Source of the DNA: Methylobacter sp.
Lineage (GTDB): Bacteria > Pseudomonadota > Gammaproteobacteria > Methylococcales > Methylomonadaceae
NCBI GenBank assembly: GCA_030653175.1
Contig: JAURZV010000032.1
Coordinates: forward strand, 1 to 57,274
Direction: 5' to 3'
Length of the DNA: 57,274 nt
Positions 47,570 through 56,143 of the stretch are shown here, one piece after another (positions within the stretch are counted from its first letter, which is position 1; each line of letters opens with the position of its first letter). The notes below the pieces were generated by a model. It made no database searches and had not been told where the DNA came from. It worked only from the letters and a program-made list of their open reading frames with translations. Both the position numbers and the translations under genes were made by a program.

Positions 47570-48880
47570 TTGAAACCGGTAAAAGTGGGTGTATTGGGAT
47601 TAGGTACTGTCGGTGGCGGCACCGTCAATGTGTTGAAGCGAAATGCGGCGGAAATTGCCCGCAGGGCAGGCCGTGAAATCATTATCACTCGGGCTTCCGC
47701 AAAGGATTTAAGCAAGCAGCGTATTTGCGATACGCAAGGCATCGCCTTAACGACCGATCCTTATGAAATCATCAATGATCCCGAAATTGAAATTATTCTG
47801 GAACTGATCGGCGGGGCAGGGCCGGTCAAAGACATGGTGTTAAAAGCCATAGAAAACGGCAAGCATGTCGTAACCGCCAACAAGTCGCTGATTGCTTTGC
47901 ACGGCAACGAGATTTTCGCCAAAGCCAGCGAAAAAGGCGTAATCGTCGCCTTTGAAGCCGCTGTTGCCGGTGGCATTCCCATTATCAAAGCCATCCGTGA
48001 AGGCTTAAGCGGTAACCAGATCGAGTGGTTGGCGGGCATCATCAACGGCACAGGTAATTTCATTCTGACCGAAATGCGCGATAAAGGCCGTGATTTTGCC
48101 GACGTATTAGCCGAAGCGCAAGCCCTGGGCTACGCAGAAGCCGATCCTACTTTTGATGTGGAAGGCATAGACGCCGGTCATAAATTAACCATTTTGGCTT
48201 CCATTGCTTTTGGCATCCCGTTGCAGTTTGATAAGGTTTATACCGAAGGCATTACCCAAATTACCCGTACCGATGTCGAGTACGCGGAGCAGCTGGGCTA
48301 CCGGATTAAGCATCTGGGTATCGCCCGCAAAACGCCGGAAGGCATCGAATTAAGAGTGCATCCGACGCTGATCCCCGAGCGTCGTCTTATTGCCAACGTA
48401 GACGGTGTAATGAATGCTGTTTTGGTTAAAGGCGATGCAGTCGGCCCTACGCTTTATTACGGCGCTGGCGCCGGAGCCGAGCCTACCGCATCCTCGGTAG
48501 TCGCCGATGTCATCGATGTAGTCAGAGCATTAACCAGCGACCCTGAAAACCGCGTACCGCATTTAGCCTTTCAGGCCAATGCCTTGGCCGACATACCGGT
48601 ATTGTCACCGGAACTGTTCAGAACCTCTTATTATTTGCGTCTTAATGCAGAAGATAAACCGGGAGTTTTGGCTGAAGTGACCCGGATTCTGGCCGAGCAT
48701 CAAATAAGCATTGAAGCCATCAGTCAGAAAGTACCGTTGAACAATGAAACTTCGGTACCGATTATCATGCTGACTCAGATCACGCTGGAAAAAGAAATGA
48801 ACGCGGCTATCGCTGAAATTGAAGCGTTAAAAACCGTTACCGGTAAAGTCAACCGCATCCGTCTGGAAACTTTGGGATAA
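47570..48880 (+). CDS. hom: Homoserine dehydrogenase
   Basis: 436 residues. The NAD(P) motif VGVLGLGTVGGGTVNVL opens the protein. The catalytic domain has HVVTANKSLIA, GGIPIIKAIREGLSGN, INGTGNFILTEM and AYAEADPTFDVEGIDAGHK. An ACT domain (about 350-430, YYLRLNAEDKPGVLAEVTRI) allows threonine feedback. It starts with TTG, supported by GGAG six bases upstream. It makes homoserine for threonine and methionine. thrC follows eight bases later. Confidence 0.96.
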   Translation: MKPVKVGVLGLGTVGGGTVNVLKRNAAEIARRAGREIIITRASAKDLSKQRICDTQGIALTTDPYEIINDPEIEIILELIGGAGPVKDMVLKAIENGKHVVTANKSLIALHGNEIFAKASEKGVIVAFEAAVAGGIPIIKAIREGLSGNQIEWLAGIINGTGNFILTEMRDKGRDFADVLAEAQALGYAEADPTFDVEGIDAGHKLTILASIAFGIPLQFDKVYTEGITQITRTDVEYAEQLGYRIKHLGIARKTPEGIELRVHPTLIPERRLIANVDGVMNAVLVKGDAVGPTLYYGAGAGAEPTASSVVADVIDVVRALTSDPENRVPHLAFQANALADIPVLSPELFRTSYYLRLNAEDKPGVLAEVTRILAEHQISIEAISQKVPLNNETSVPIIMLTQITLEKEMNAAIAEIEALKTVTGKVNRIRLETLG

Positions 48881-48888
48881 ATAAAAAC

Positions 48889-49983
48889 ATGTCTACGCAG
48901 AAACACTACACCGGTTTAATTGAACGTTACAGAGATCGTCTGCCCGTCAATGAAACCACTCGTATAATCAGCTTGAACGAAGGCAATACGCCGTTGATTC
49001 AACTGCAAAATATACCCCGATTGATCGGCAAGTCGGTTGATATTTACGTCAAGTTTGAAGGCTTGAACCCGACCGGTTCGTTTAAAGATCGCGGCATGAC
49101 CATGGCGGTTACCAAAGCCGTAGAAGCAGGCAGTCAGGCCATCATTTGCGCCTCAACCGGCAACACCTCGGCCGCTGCCGCAGCGTACGCGGCACGTGCC
49201 GGAATTAAAGCTTTCGTGTTAATTCCCGACGGTAAAATCGCCCTGGGCAAGCTGGCGCAAACCCTGATGTACGGCGCTGAAATCATCCAGATTAACGGTA
49301 ACTTCGATAAAGGCATGGCGCTGGTTAAAGAAGTCGCCGAACATGCGCCGGTTACCATCGTTAACTCCATCAACCCGTTCAGAATCGATGGACAAAAAAC
49401 CGCCGCCTTTGAAATTGTCGACGAGCTTGGTTTTGCTCCCGATTATCACTGTTTGCCCGTCGGCAATGCCGGAAATATCACGGCCTACTGGAAAGGTTAT
49501 AAAGAGTATTCAACCGATTCGGCAACTCACAAAGCAGTTACCGCAAAGCGCCCTATCATGTGCGGTTATCAAGCTGCCGGAGCCGCGCCGTTCGTAGCCG
49601 GGCACATGATCGACGAGCCGGAAACCATTGCCACAGCGATACGCATCGGCCATCCGCAATCCTGGGATTTTGCTTGGGCCGCACAAAAAGAATCCGGCGG
49701 CTGGTTTGACAAGTTTACCGACGAACAAATTTTAGCGGCTCACAAAATGCTGTCCCAGTATGAAGGCATCTTTTGCGAGCCTGCCTCGGCAACGTCTTTA
49801 GCCGGAGCCTTGCATGACATCGGCTCCGGAAAAATACCCGAAGGCAGTAAAATTGTCTGTACCTTAACCGGTAACGGCTTAAAAGATCCTGATACCGCTA
49901 TCTCGCAATGCGCCGCTGCACATCCGGTGACGATTGAAGCCAGTTTGGATGCGGTTAAGAGAGTTATTTTGGATTGTTTGTAA
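48889..49983 (+). CDS. thrC: Threonine synthase
   Basis: 364-residue PLP enzyme. The lysine motif GLNPTGSFKDRGMTMAV is near residue 62, then ICASTGNTSAAAAAYA, the PLP phosphate loop PVGNAGNITAYWKGY and CTLTGNGLKDPD. It converts phosphohomoserine to threonine. It forms an operon with hom. It is the short, bacterial ThrC type. Confidence 0.96.
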   Translation: MSTQKHYTGLIERYRDRLPVNETTRIISLNEGNTPLIQLQNIPRLIGKSVDIYVKFEGLNPTGSFKDRGMTMAVTKAVEAGSQAIICASTGNTSAAAAAYAARAGIKAFVLIPDGKIALGKLAQTLMYGAEIIQINGNFDKGMALVKEVAEHAPVTIVNSINPFRIDGQKTAAFEIVDELGFAPDYHCLPVGNAGNITAYWKGYKEYSTDSATHKAVTAKRPIMCGYQAAGAAPFVAGHMIDEPETIATAIRIGHPQSWDFAWAAQKESGGWFDKFTDEQILAAHKMLSQYEGIFCEPASATSLAGALHDIGSGKIPEGSKIVCTLTGNGLKDPDTAISQCAAAHPVTIEASLDAVKRVILDCL

Positions 49984-50233
49984 TACCTGGAGTTATGCTG
50001 GTTCTTGGTAGCTGGACGAGGCATGTTGCCCCGTCCGAAACGTTTTGCGTTGGTTAAATGTAATCACTTTGCTCAAGTATCGTAGAAACGTTAGGGACGG
50101 GGTTACAAACCCCGTCCCGCTTGTTTTATGCCTGCCCTGAATGTTTGCGCCAGCTCCCAAGTTCCAGCTTGAGAACTGGCGAACAATCAAATAATGTAAA
50201 GCCGATAACAGTCGGCTTTTTTATTGGAAACCC
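49984..50233. repeat. Repeat-containing gap between thrC and recJ
   Basis: A hairpin GGGACGGGGT-TACAA-ACCCCGTCCC lies at 50094-50118. A related GCCCCGTCCG lies near 50029. CAGCTCCCAAGTTCCAGCTT near 50152 matches the repeat near 5971. A small hairpin (AAGCCGATAACAGTCGGCTTTTTT, split around 50200-50222) just before recJ looks like a terminator for the thr operon. Confidence 0.7.
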
Positions 50234-51979
50234 ATGTATTATCAAGGCGTAAAAAAAACCATAGTTACCCGTCCTGTCCCGAAAAAACGCGCTAAATTGG
50301 GCGAAATGCATCCTGTATTGGAACGTATTTTTTTAGCCAGGGGGTTAACTTCGGAAGCGGAACTGGACAGGACACTGGCAAAGCTTCCGTCGCCGTGGCT
50401 GCTATCGGGCATGGAAGAGATGGTGGGTTATTTGATCACTGCAATCAATGAGCAACAAAGGATTTGCATTGTGGCCGACTTCGATGCCGACGGCGCGACC
50501 AGTTGTGCTGTGGCTATCAAAGGCTTGCAATTATTGGGGGCAGGGGAGGTTTCATTTGTCGTGCCAAACCGGTTTGAATACGGTTACGGCTTGACGCCTG
50601 AAATTGTCGACCTGGTTAAGCTACAAACCCCTGATGTGATTATTACCGTTGATAATGGCATATCGAGCATAGATGGGGTGAGGGTAGCCAAAGAGCTGGG
50701 CATAAAAGTCCTGATTACCGATCATCATTTGCCGGGTCATGAATTGCCTGCTGCCGATGCCATCGTAAATCCCAATCTGGTCGATGATAAATTCCCCGGC
50801 GGCGCACTTGCCGGTGTCGGCGTTATTTTCTATGTATTAATGGCTTTAAGGAGCCGGTTAAGAGAAAAAAACTGGTTCGAGCAAAATCAGGTTCAGGAAC
50901 CCAATCTCGCTCAGTTGCTTGATTATGTCGCATTGGGTACGGTCGCCGACGTGGTGGCGCTGGATCAAATCAACCGCGTTCTGGTGCATCAGGGTTTATT
51001 GAGAATACGCACGAAACGCTCGCATCCGGGGATCAATGCGCTTATCGAGGTATCGGGCAGAAGGCCTGAAGCCGTTTTTGCCTCCGATTTGGGCTTTGCG
51101 CTGGGGCCAAGACTTAATGCCGCTGGGCGTATGGATGATATGTCATTGGGGATTCAGTGCCTGTTATCCGAAGATCCGGCGCTGGCAAAAGAAATGGCCT
51201 TGCAGCTTGATGAGCTGAACAATGACCGGAGGGAAATCGAAGGGCAAATGAAAAACGAAGCTATGGCTTTGTTAGGTGAAATGAAAAAGCTTGATGAACA
51301 CCATTTGCCTGCGGGCGTCTGCTTGTTTGACTCAAACTGGCACCAAGGTGTTATCGGCATTTTGGCATCGCGGATTAAAGATCAATTGCACCGTCCCGTT
51401 ATCGCTTTTGCGCCTGCCGGAAAAAATGAGATAAAAGGCTCGGCACGCTCGATCCCCGGCGTTCATATTCGTGATGTGCTGAGCGACATTGCCGCAGCAC
51501 ACCCTAAATTGCTGAGTAAATTCGGCGGTCATGCGATGGCCGCAGGCATGAGTTTAAAAATGCACGACTATCCGCCTTTTGCGTTGGCTTTTGATGAAAT
51601 GGTCAGAAAGCGTTTGGTAACTATCGATCTGGAGCAGAAAATCTATTCCGATGGCGAGTTGACCGAACAGGAGATGACTATTGAGTTTGCCGATTTACTC
51701 CAAAATGCCGGCACTTGGGGGCAGGAATTCCCCGAGCCTGTTTTTGATGGGGTTTTTGATGTTATTCAATCGCGCATAGTCGGACAACGTCATCTTAAAT
51801 TAGTGCTGAGAAAACCGTTCGGCGATTTGTTGATCGATGCGATTGCTTTTTATGTTGATAAGCCGGAAAGCTGGTTGGGTTTGCGACACATTAAGGCGGC
51901 TTACAAACTGGACATCAATGAATTCAGGGGGAATCGCAGTGTGCAGTTTATAGTGCAGTATCTGGAAAAAATTACATAA
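50234..51979 (+). CDS. recJ: Single-strand-specific exonuclease RecJ
   Basis: 581 residues. The DHH phosphoesterase motifs are present: IVADFDADGATSCAVA, ITVDNGIS, and the eponymous LITDHHLPG. The DHHA1 domain has GVIGILASRIKD and KFGGHAMAAGMSL. The C-terminal OB domain follows. RecJ degrades single-stranded DNA 5' to 3' in recombination and mismatch repair. The start, with TATTGGAAACCC upstream, gives the usual length. Confidence 0.96.
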   Translation: MYYQGVKKTIVTRPVPKKRAKLGEMHPVLERIFLARGLTSEAELDRTLAKLPSPWLLSGMEEMVGYLITAINEQQRICIVADFDADGATSCAVAIKGLQLLGAGEVSFVVPNRFEYGYGLTPEIVDLVKLQTPDVIITVDNGISSIDGVRVAKELGIKVLITDHHLPGHELPAADAIVNPNLVDDKFPGGALAGVGVIFYVLMALRSRLREKNWFEQNQVQEPNLAQLLDYVALGTVADVVALDQINRVLVHQGLLRIRTKRSHPGINALIEVSGRRPEAVFASDLGFALGPRLNAAGRMDDMSLGIQCLLSEDPALAKEMALQLDELNNDRREIEGQMKNEAMALLGEMKKLDEHHLPAGVCLFDSNWHQGVIGILASRIKDQLHRPVIAFAPAGKNEIKGSARSIPGVHIRDVLSDIAAAHPKLLSKFGGHAMAAGMSLKMHDYPPFALAFDEMVRKRLVTIDLEQKIYSDGELTEQEMTIEFADLLQNAGTWGQEFPEPVFDGVFDVIQSRIVGQRHLKLVLRKPFGDLLIDAIAFYVDKPESWLGLRHIKAAYKLDINEFRGNRSVQFIVQYLEKIT

Positions 51980-52008
51980 AAAAGGGCGGATAAACCGCCC
52001 TTTTTTGT
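51978..52008. terminator. Bidirectional terminator between recJ and the parvulin gene
   Basis: The stem GGGCGG/CCGCCC with a five-base loop (51984-52000) has A-run and T-run flanks, so it can end transcripts from both recJ and the convergent PPIase gene. Confidence 0.92.
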
Positions 52009-52020
52009 ATAACGTAATAC

Positions 52021-53064
52021 TTATTTTTTTGGTTCGGCAGGCGCGGCGGGTGCCGGTACTGCTGCCTTTTCAACAGTTTTTTCAGTTGTTCTTTCTGTTG
52101 TTTTTTCAACAGTTTTTTCAGCCGGTTTGGCTGGTTCTGCTACTGGAGTGGCAGGTTCAGCTGTTGCCGGTTCTGCTACAACAGGAGCCGCTTCAGCTTT
52201 TGGTTGTTCTTCGGTCAGCGGAACCAAAATTTCTACTTTTGCCTGTTTACGCAATGTTTCTATCATCTCCTGAACTTTTTTACGTTGCAGGAAAGGCGTA
52301 AGTTGCTCTTTAACCGCTTCCAATGGTGGAGGTGTTACCGGACGAGAATCTTCCTTTAAAATCACATGATAGCCAAACTGAGTCTTAACAGGTTCTTTGG
52401 TGTATTTTCCTTTTTCCAAGGCGGCCACCGCTTCAGAGAAAGGAGGAACCATTTGTGCGGCAGAAAACCAGCCTAAATCGCCGCCATTTTGCGATTCTTT
52501 GGCGTCTAATGAATTCTTGTTGGCTAATTTGGCAAAATCTGCACCCTTATCCAATTCAGTAATCAGTTTTTTAGCTTCAGCTTCGGTTTTAACCAGGATA
52601 TGACGTGCTTTAAACTCGGTTCCCTTTTCAGCGGCTACTTTATTATCGTATTCAGCTTTGATTTCCGCGTCGGTTACCGGATTGGCTTTGATGAAGTTTT
52701 GCAGGCCGGCTTGAGTTAATAAGGCCTTTCTAGCGGAGTCAAGCTGCGCGGTGAATTCAGGTGATTTGTCCAGTTGCTTTTGCATTGCATCCTGAACCAG
52801 TAATTCACGCTGAACGAGTTCTTCAACCAGTTTTTCCTTAGGGAAAGTTTGTCCGTGGCTACGCTCGGCGATTTCTTTTTCCAGCGTCTCCAGTGTCGAT
52901 TTGGCGATATATTGACCGTTGACAACAGCAACAGCATCGGCTTTATCAACCGCAGGTGCAGCGGTTGCAGCAGGAGCGCTGCCGGCATTAGTGGCTTTTT
53001 CTTGATTACAGCCGGCAATCAATGCTGTGCCGACAACAAGTAGAGGGATGAATTTTTTTTTCAT
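52021..53064 (-). CDS. Parvulin-type peptidyl-prolyl isomerase lipoprotein
   Basis: 347 residues. A lipoprotein signal (FIPLLVVGTALIAGCNQ, Cys19) is followed by a SurA-like N-domain (VNGQYIAKSTLETLEKEIAE). The PpiC domain (about 150-245) contains ARHILVKTEAEAKKLI, GGDLGWFSAAQMVPPFSEAV and TQFGYHVI. The C-terminal 70 residues are a repetitive Ala/Pro/Glu/Thr/Lys tail. It should help fold exported proteins in the periplasm. The tail, with its (EKTVEKTTERTTEKT) repeats, is unusual and probably spans or binds the cell wall. Confidence 0.92.
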   Translation of the reverse strand: MKKKFIPLLVVGTALIAGCNQEKATNAGSAPAATAAPAVDKADAVAVVNGQYIAKSTLETLEKEIAERSHGQTFPKEKLVEELVQRELLVQDAMQKQLDKSPEFTAQLDSARKALLTQAGLQNFIKANPVTDAEIKAEYDNKVAAEKGTEFKARHILVKTEAEAKKLITELDKGADFAKLANKNSLDAKESQNGGDLGWFSAAQMVPPFSEAVAALEKGKYTKEPVKTQFGYHVILKEDSRPVTPPPLEAVKEQLTPFLQRKKVQEMIETLRKQAKVEILVPLTEEQPKAEAAPVVAEPATAEPATPVAEPAKPAEKTVEKTTERTTEKTVEKAAVPAPAAPAEPKK

Positions 53065-53343
53065 TTATAATCTTCCTTTAGTTTCTTCAGAGGGTGAGAG
53101 AGCATTAATGCCTAAGGCATGAATTTGTTGTTTCATCATGTCGCCCAGCGCATTATAAATAAGCTGGTGTCGCTGAACTAAAGATCTGCCTTCAAAAATT
53201 TCAGCGACAATAGAGACATGATAGTGTCCGCCGCCGCTACGTGCACCGGCATGTCCGGCATGAGCCGCACTGTTATCAATAATTTCTAGAAGCTCCGGTT
53301 TAAAGGCATCGTTTAACAGCTGTTTAATTAGTTCGGATGTCAT
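53065..53343 (-). CDS. bolA: BolA family protein
   Basis: 92 residues: [20 protein letters not shown], the [20 protein letters not shown] core, and [20 protein letters not shown]. The conserved HYHV and RHQ-x-Y residues mark BolA. BolA proteins pair with monothiol glutaredoxins to handle [2Fe-2S] clusters. Its start overlaps the yciI stop. Confidence 0.95.
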   Translation of the reverse strand: MTSELIKQLLNDAFKPELLEIIDNSAAHAGHAGARSGGGHYHVSIVAEIFEGRSLVQRHQLIYNALGDMMKQQIHALGINALSPSEETKGRL

Positions 53344-53642
53344 TGTGGAAAGACCTTTTTAAATGGTTTAACGGTAACCTTGGCATAAACCCCGGCATCG
53401 ATATAGGGATCGACGTCCGCCCATTGTTGGGCATCTGTCAGACTGTCAAATTCGGCAACCACCAGACTGCCGGTAAAACCGGCTGCACCGGGATTGTCAC
53501 TGTCAATTGAGGGATGGGGGCCTGCCAAGACCAGTCGTCCGGCATCCTGTAGTTCTTGCAGTCGCTTAAGATGCGCCGGGCGTGCGGATAGCCTCTTTTC
53601 AAGGCTATCCGCTACATCTTCACTGATAATGGCGTATAACAC
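53340..53642 (-). CDS. yciI: YciI family protein
   Basis: 100 residues: [45 protein letters not shown] and [17 protein letters not shown]. The HL and GP-x-P motifs and the DPY motif are the YciI signatures. These small proteins resemble muconolactone isomerases; the function is not settled. It is in an operon with yciB and bolA, as in many gammaproteobacteria. Confidence 0.95.
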   Translation of the reverse strand: MLYAIISEDVADSLEKRLSARPAHLKRLQELQDAGRLVLAGPHPSIDSDNPGAAGFTGSLVVAEFDSLTDAQQWADVDPYIDAGVYAKVTVKPFKKVFPQ

Positions 53643-53645
53643 GTT

Positions 53646-54182
53646 TTATTCCTCGGTATCGGGGATATATTTATATAAAAAAACCATTTGCAGCAAGATA
53701 AAAATAACCATTAAAACCGGTACGCCAAATGTTTTAAAGGTAACCCAATCATCGGTATTGTAATTGTACATCACATAAAGGTTGATAAAGCCTACACTGA
53801 TAAAAAAGAAGCCCCACATGGCGTTTAATCGTTTCCAGATTAATGCGGGTAAGGTTAAACTGCCGGACAGCATTTTTTCAATGAAAGGTTTTTTACCGAC
53901 AAACTGGCTACACAAAAAGGTAGCGCCAAATAGCCATTCTATGATGGATAATTTCCATTTGATAAATTGCTCATCCTGCAAATAAAGAGTTGCGCCTCCC
54001 ATCACCAGAATCAACCCCAAGGTAATCCATTGCATGGTTTCAACCTTGCGGTATTTAACCCAGGCATAAGCCACCTGGATAATGGTTGCCGCAATGACAA
54101 CGGCGGTAGCGATATAAATATCGTAAAGCTTAAACGCAATAAAAAATAAAAGAATAGGGAAAAATTCGAAAAGCTGTTTCAT
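53646..54182 (-). CDS. yciB: Septation-type inner membrane protein YciB
   Basis: 178 residues with five membrane helices. It starts MKQLFEFFPILLFFIAFKLY, then IQVAYAWVKYRKVETMQWIT, FIKWKLSIIEWLFGATFL and WKRLNAMWGFFFISVGFINL. These match YciB (also called IspZ), an inner-membrane protein linked to cell envelope synthesis and division. It is the first gene of the yciB-yciI-bolA-parvulin cluster. Confidence 0.95.
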   Translation of the reverse strand: MKQLFEFFPILLFFIAFKLYDIYIATAVVIAATIIQVAYAWVKYRKVETMQWITLGLILVMGGATLYLQDEQFIKWKLSIIEWLFGATFLCSQFVGKKPFIEKMLSGSLTLPALIWKRLNAMWGFFFISVGFINLYVMYNYNTDDWVTFKTFGVPVLMVIFILLQMVFLYKYIPDTEE

Positions 54183-54203
54183 AGTAACTGAAGGTAGAGG
54201 TGA

Positions 54204-54536
54204 TCAGGCGTAAGCATCTATTCCTGTTATCAATTGAGCACGTTGATCTTGCTGCGGTGCATTGAATGCCTGGTTATAGGCAGAAAGTGCTCTTAAGGTT
54301 CGTGAGTCGGTTGGTTTAATAATATTGTCATGGCCTGACAAATCAATGGCTAAGCTAACATTATCCAGTGTTTTTTTAATCTCTTCAGGTGAAGAAGGCT
54401 GATTAAATTTTTTATTTTGAGCGTCTTTTGCGATAGATAACTCATTTTCATCTTTATTTTGCGCACTATTATTCCTACCGACTTTCTGGTTAAGGCCTAT
54501 GGGCGAAAAAGTTAATGATGAATTATGAACTCTCAT
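54204..54536 (-). CDS. Conserved-looking hypothetical protein
   Basis: 110 residues, polar and probably soluble. The first half is low-complexity (Asn/Lys/Glu-rich). The C-terminal half, RTLRALSAYNQAFNAPQQDQ followed by RAQLITGIDAYA, resembles the end of small unnamed gammaproteobacterial proteins that finish with a similar GVDxYA. The start is an ATG at 54536. It lies upstream of yciB on the same strand with a 21-base gap, so it may be the first gene of that operon. Function unknown. Confidence 0.6.
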   Translation of the reverse strand: MRVHNSSLTFSPIGLNQKVGRNNSAQNKDENELSIAKDAQNKKFNQPSSPEEIKKTLDNVSLAIDLSGHDNIIKPTDSRTLRALSAYNQAFNAPQQDQRAQLITGIDAYA

Positions 54537-54653
54537 ATTTAAAGCGAGTTGCTACGCAAATTTAACACAGTTCATTGTAAAATCTTTACTGCGGAATGTA
54601 CATGCTTGAATAGTCGTTTCTGCTAGAATATCGATTATTTTTGGAGCAAGTCA

Positions 54654-54953
54654 GTGGATAAAAGCATACAAACAGAATTAGAAGCGGCTGCATTCAGACG
54701 TTTAGTCAGTCACTTACAAAAAAACACCGACGTTCAAAACATCGATTTAATGATATTGGCGGATTTTTGCAGAAACTGCCTGGCTAAATGGTATATGGCG
54801 GAAGCGGTAGAGCAGGGCATAGCAATGGATTACGAGCAGGCTAGAGAAATCGTTTACGGCATGCCTTATAAAGAGTGGAAAGACAAATTCCAAACCGAAG
54901 CTACAGCCGAACAGTTGGCGGCCTTCGACCGTAAACAACAAGCCAAATTGTAA
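54654..54953 (+). CDS. DUF1244 family protein
   Basis: 99 residues: LEAAAFRRLVSHLQKNTDVQ, IDLMILADFCRNCLAKWYMA and ARVEIV-type YEQAREIVYGMPYKEWKDKF. The FCRNCL...WY motif and YGMPY-x-EWK are the DUF1244 signature. Its function is unknown; a metal-binding role is suggested by the paired Cys. The start is GTG with TTGGAGC upstream. Its stop overlaps the start of the broken methyltransferase, so the two were once co-translated. Confidence 0.93.
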   Translation: MDKSIQTELEAAAFRRLVSHLQKNTDVQNIDLMILADFCRNCLAKWYMAEAVEQGIAMDYEQAREIVYGMPYKEWKDKFQTEATAEQLAAFDRKQQAKL

Positions 54954-55646
54954 TGACTGACAAATCACAATACGACGCCATATTTTCCGGCGTGATCGGA
55001 CAGGATTATGAACTGCTCAACTTAATCTGTCCCTTAGCAACCCAAATGAGCCGCCTGGTAGGTGTCGCAGCCGCTGAGCATTCCGCGCAAGCAACCGATA
55101 ATCTGACCGTTGTAGAGCTGGGCGGCGGCACCGGTATTACCACCTTATCGCTTTTAACCGCGTCAGATAAATTCAAGATCCTAAGTATTGATAACGAGCC
55201 GGTCATGCAGAAACAGCCAAAAAGCACCTGCACAAATGGGCGATAGAAGGCAAGCTGGCTTTTTGCGGCGATGATGCCTTGACGGCGTTAACAAACATTG
55301 CAACTGACAGCGTCGATATAGTGGCTTCGGCCTACACCTTGCACAATTTTATCGATACTTATCGCCAAGAAGTCATAAACGAGTATGGCGGGATGTTTAC
55401 AAGCCATTTAGTTCTCGACGAACCGGGGCGGCCTGACTTGTACAGCCAATGGTTTGACTTTTATTTTCCCGGCCAAGATCGGTTTACGGTCTGGAATGCC
55501 GAAATCGTTACTGCACGCAAGCCATCACCAATTTTCGCGTAATCGGTGAAACCGATTGGCAGGCTGCTAATCCAGTACCGCATGAACGACTACCCATTGT
55601 GAGCGAAAAAGAAGCCTTGGCGGCAAATTATGGGAACCAACATTAA
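54953..55646 (+). pseudogene. SAM-dependent methyltransferase, broken by two frameshifts
   Basis: The first frame (54953-55246) holds the SAM-binding motif LTVVELGGGTGITTLSLL and ILSIDNEPVM. Near 55210 the frame shifts to TAKKHLHKWAIEGKLAFCGD, then SVDIVASAYTLHNFIDTYRQ. The segment after YRQEVINE reads GGMFTSHLVLDEPGRPD. Near 55500 it shifts again to CTQAITNFRVIGETDWQA and ends at TAA 55644-55646. The class I methyltransferase fold is clear, but no intact protein can be made. The neighbours on its right are mobile DNA. Confidence 0.85.
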
Positions 55647-55664
55647 ATTATTCAACATAACGCC

Positions 55665-55849
55665 ACTAACTAAGCAGGGCAATCGCGCTTAAATCAGCTT
55701 GACTTTTATAATCATCGCCCAATCAAGTGGTTAGAAATGCCGCTTTATTAAAATTTCGTAACTTTTTCAAAAAAACCACGAAATAGCAATTTTTATCTTA
55801 TTGATTTTAAATGGTTAAAATTTAAGCGCGATTGCCCTGACTAACTAAG
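55665..55849. mobile_element. 165-base MITE with 20-base inverted ends and a 10-base target duplication
   Basis: Perfect 20-base inverted ends lie at 55675-55694 (CAGGGCAATCGCGCTTAAAT) and 55820-55839. They are flanked on both sides by the same ten bases, ACTAACTAAG (55665-55674 and 55840-55849), a target-site duplication. The interior is AT-rich with no ORF. This is a non-autonomous element moved by an IS transposase; ends starting CAGGGC and a 10-base duplication would suit the IS4 or ISAs1 groups, which is inference. Confidence 0.93.
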
Positions 55850-55959
55850 CGACTTTTAAGGTTAGGCATCGCTTGAGTGTGTGATGTCAATGGGATCCCC
55901 CTGCGTCAGAATAGTTGTCGCCTCAAATTTTAAGAAAAAAATAAAATTTGAGATTAGAA
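55850..55959. other. Short intergenic with hairpin
   Basis: A hairpin CTCAAATTTTA/TAAAATTTGAG lies at 55922-55952, just before the inovirus-like gene. No ORF is seen. It may be a phage intergenic signal. Confidence 0.5.
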
Positions 55960-56143
55960 ATGAAAAAATATAAAAGGTATTCAGCAGGCTTCAAAGTTTG
56001 GTTTTTCATTGGTTCCATTCGAGGCATTTCAAATAATCGGTTGTTTGCTGGCTTTACATGCCGCCGGTTACACGTTTTTGGTGACAATGAAAATCATCCA
56101 TCATTTAAGTCTGGGTAACGGCAAAGGGCTGCGTAAAATATGA
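55960..56143 (+). pseudogene. Inovirus-like small membrane protein, one-base frameshift
   Basis: If one A is removed from the A-run just after ATG 55960, a 60-residue protein appears: MKNIKGIQQASKFGFSLVPF, then EAFQIIGCLLALHAAGYTFL and VTMKIIHHLS...LRKI. It has one membrane helix, and its TGA overlaps the Zot start codon. A small membrane protein just before Zot is the normal filamentous phage order. As written, the frame is broken near its start. Confidence 0.6.

Noticed and set aside
55960-56010. MKKYKRYSAGFK looks like the start of an IS3-type OrfA
   Set aside because: The match lasts only twelve residues. A one-base change in the A-run instead gives a full 60-residue inovirus-like protein whose stop overlaps Zot, which explains the context better.
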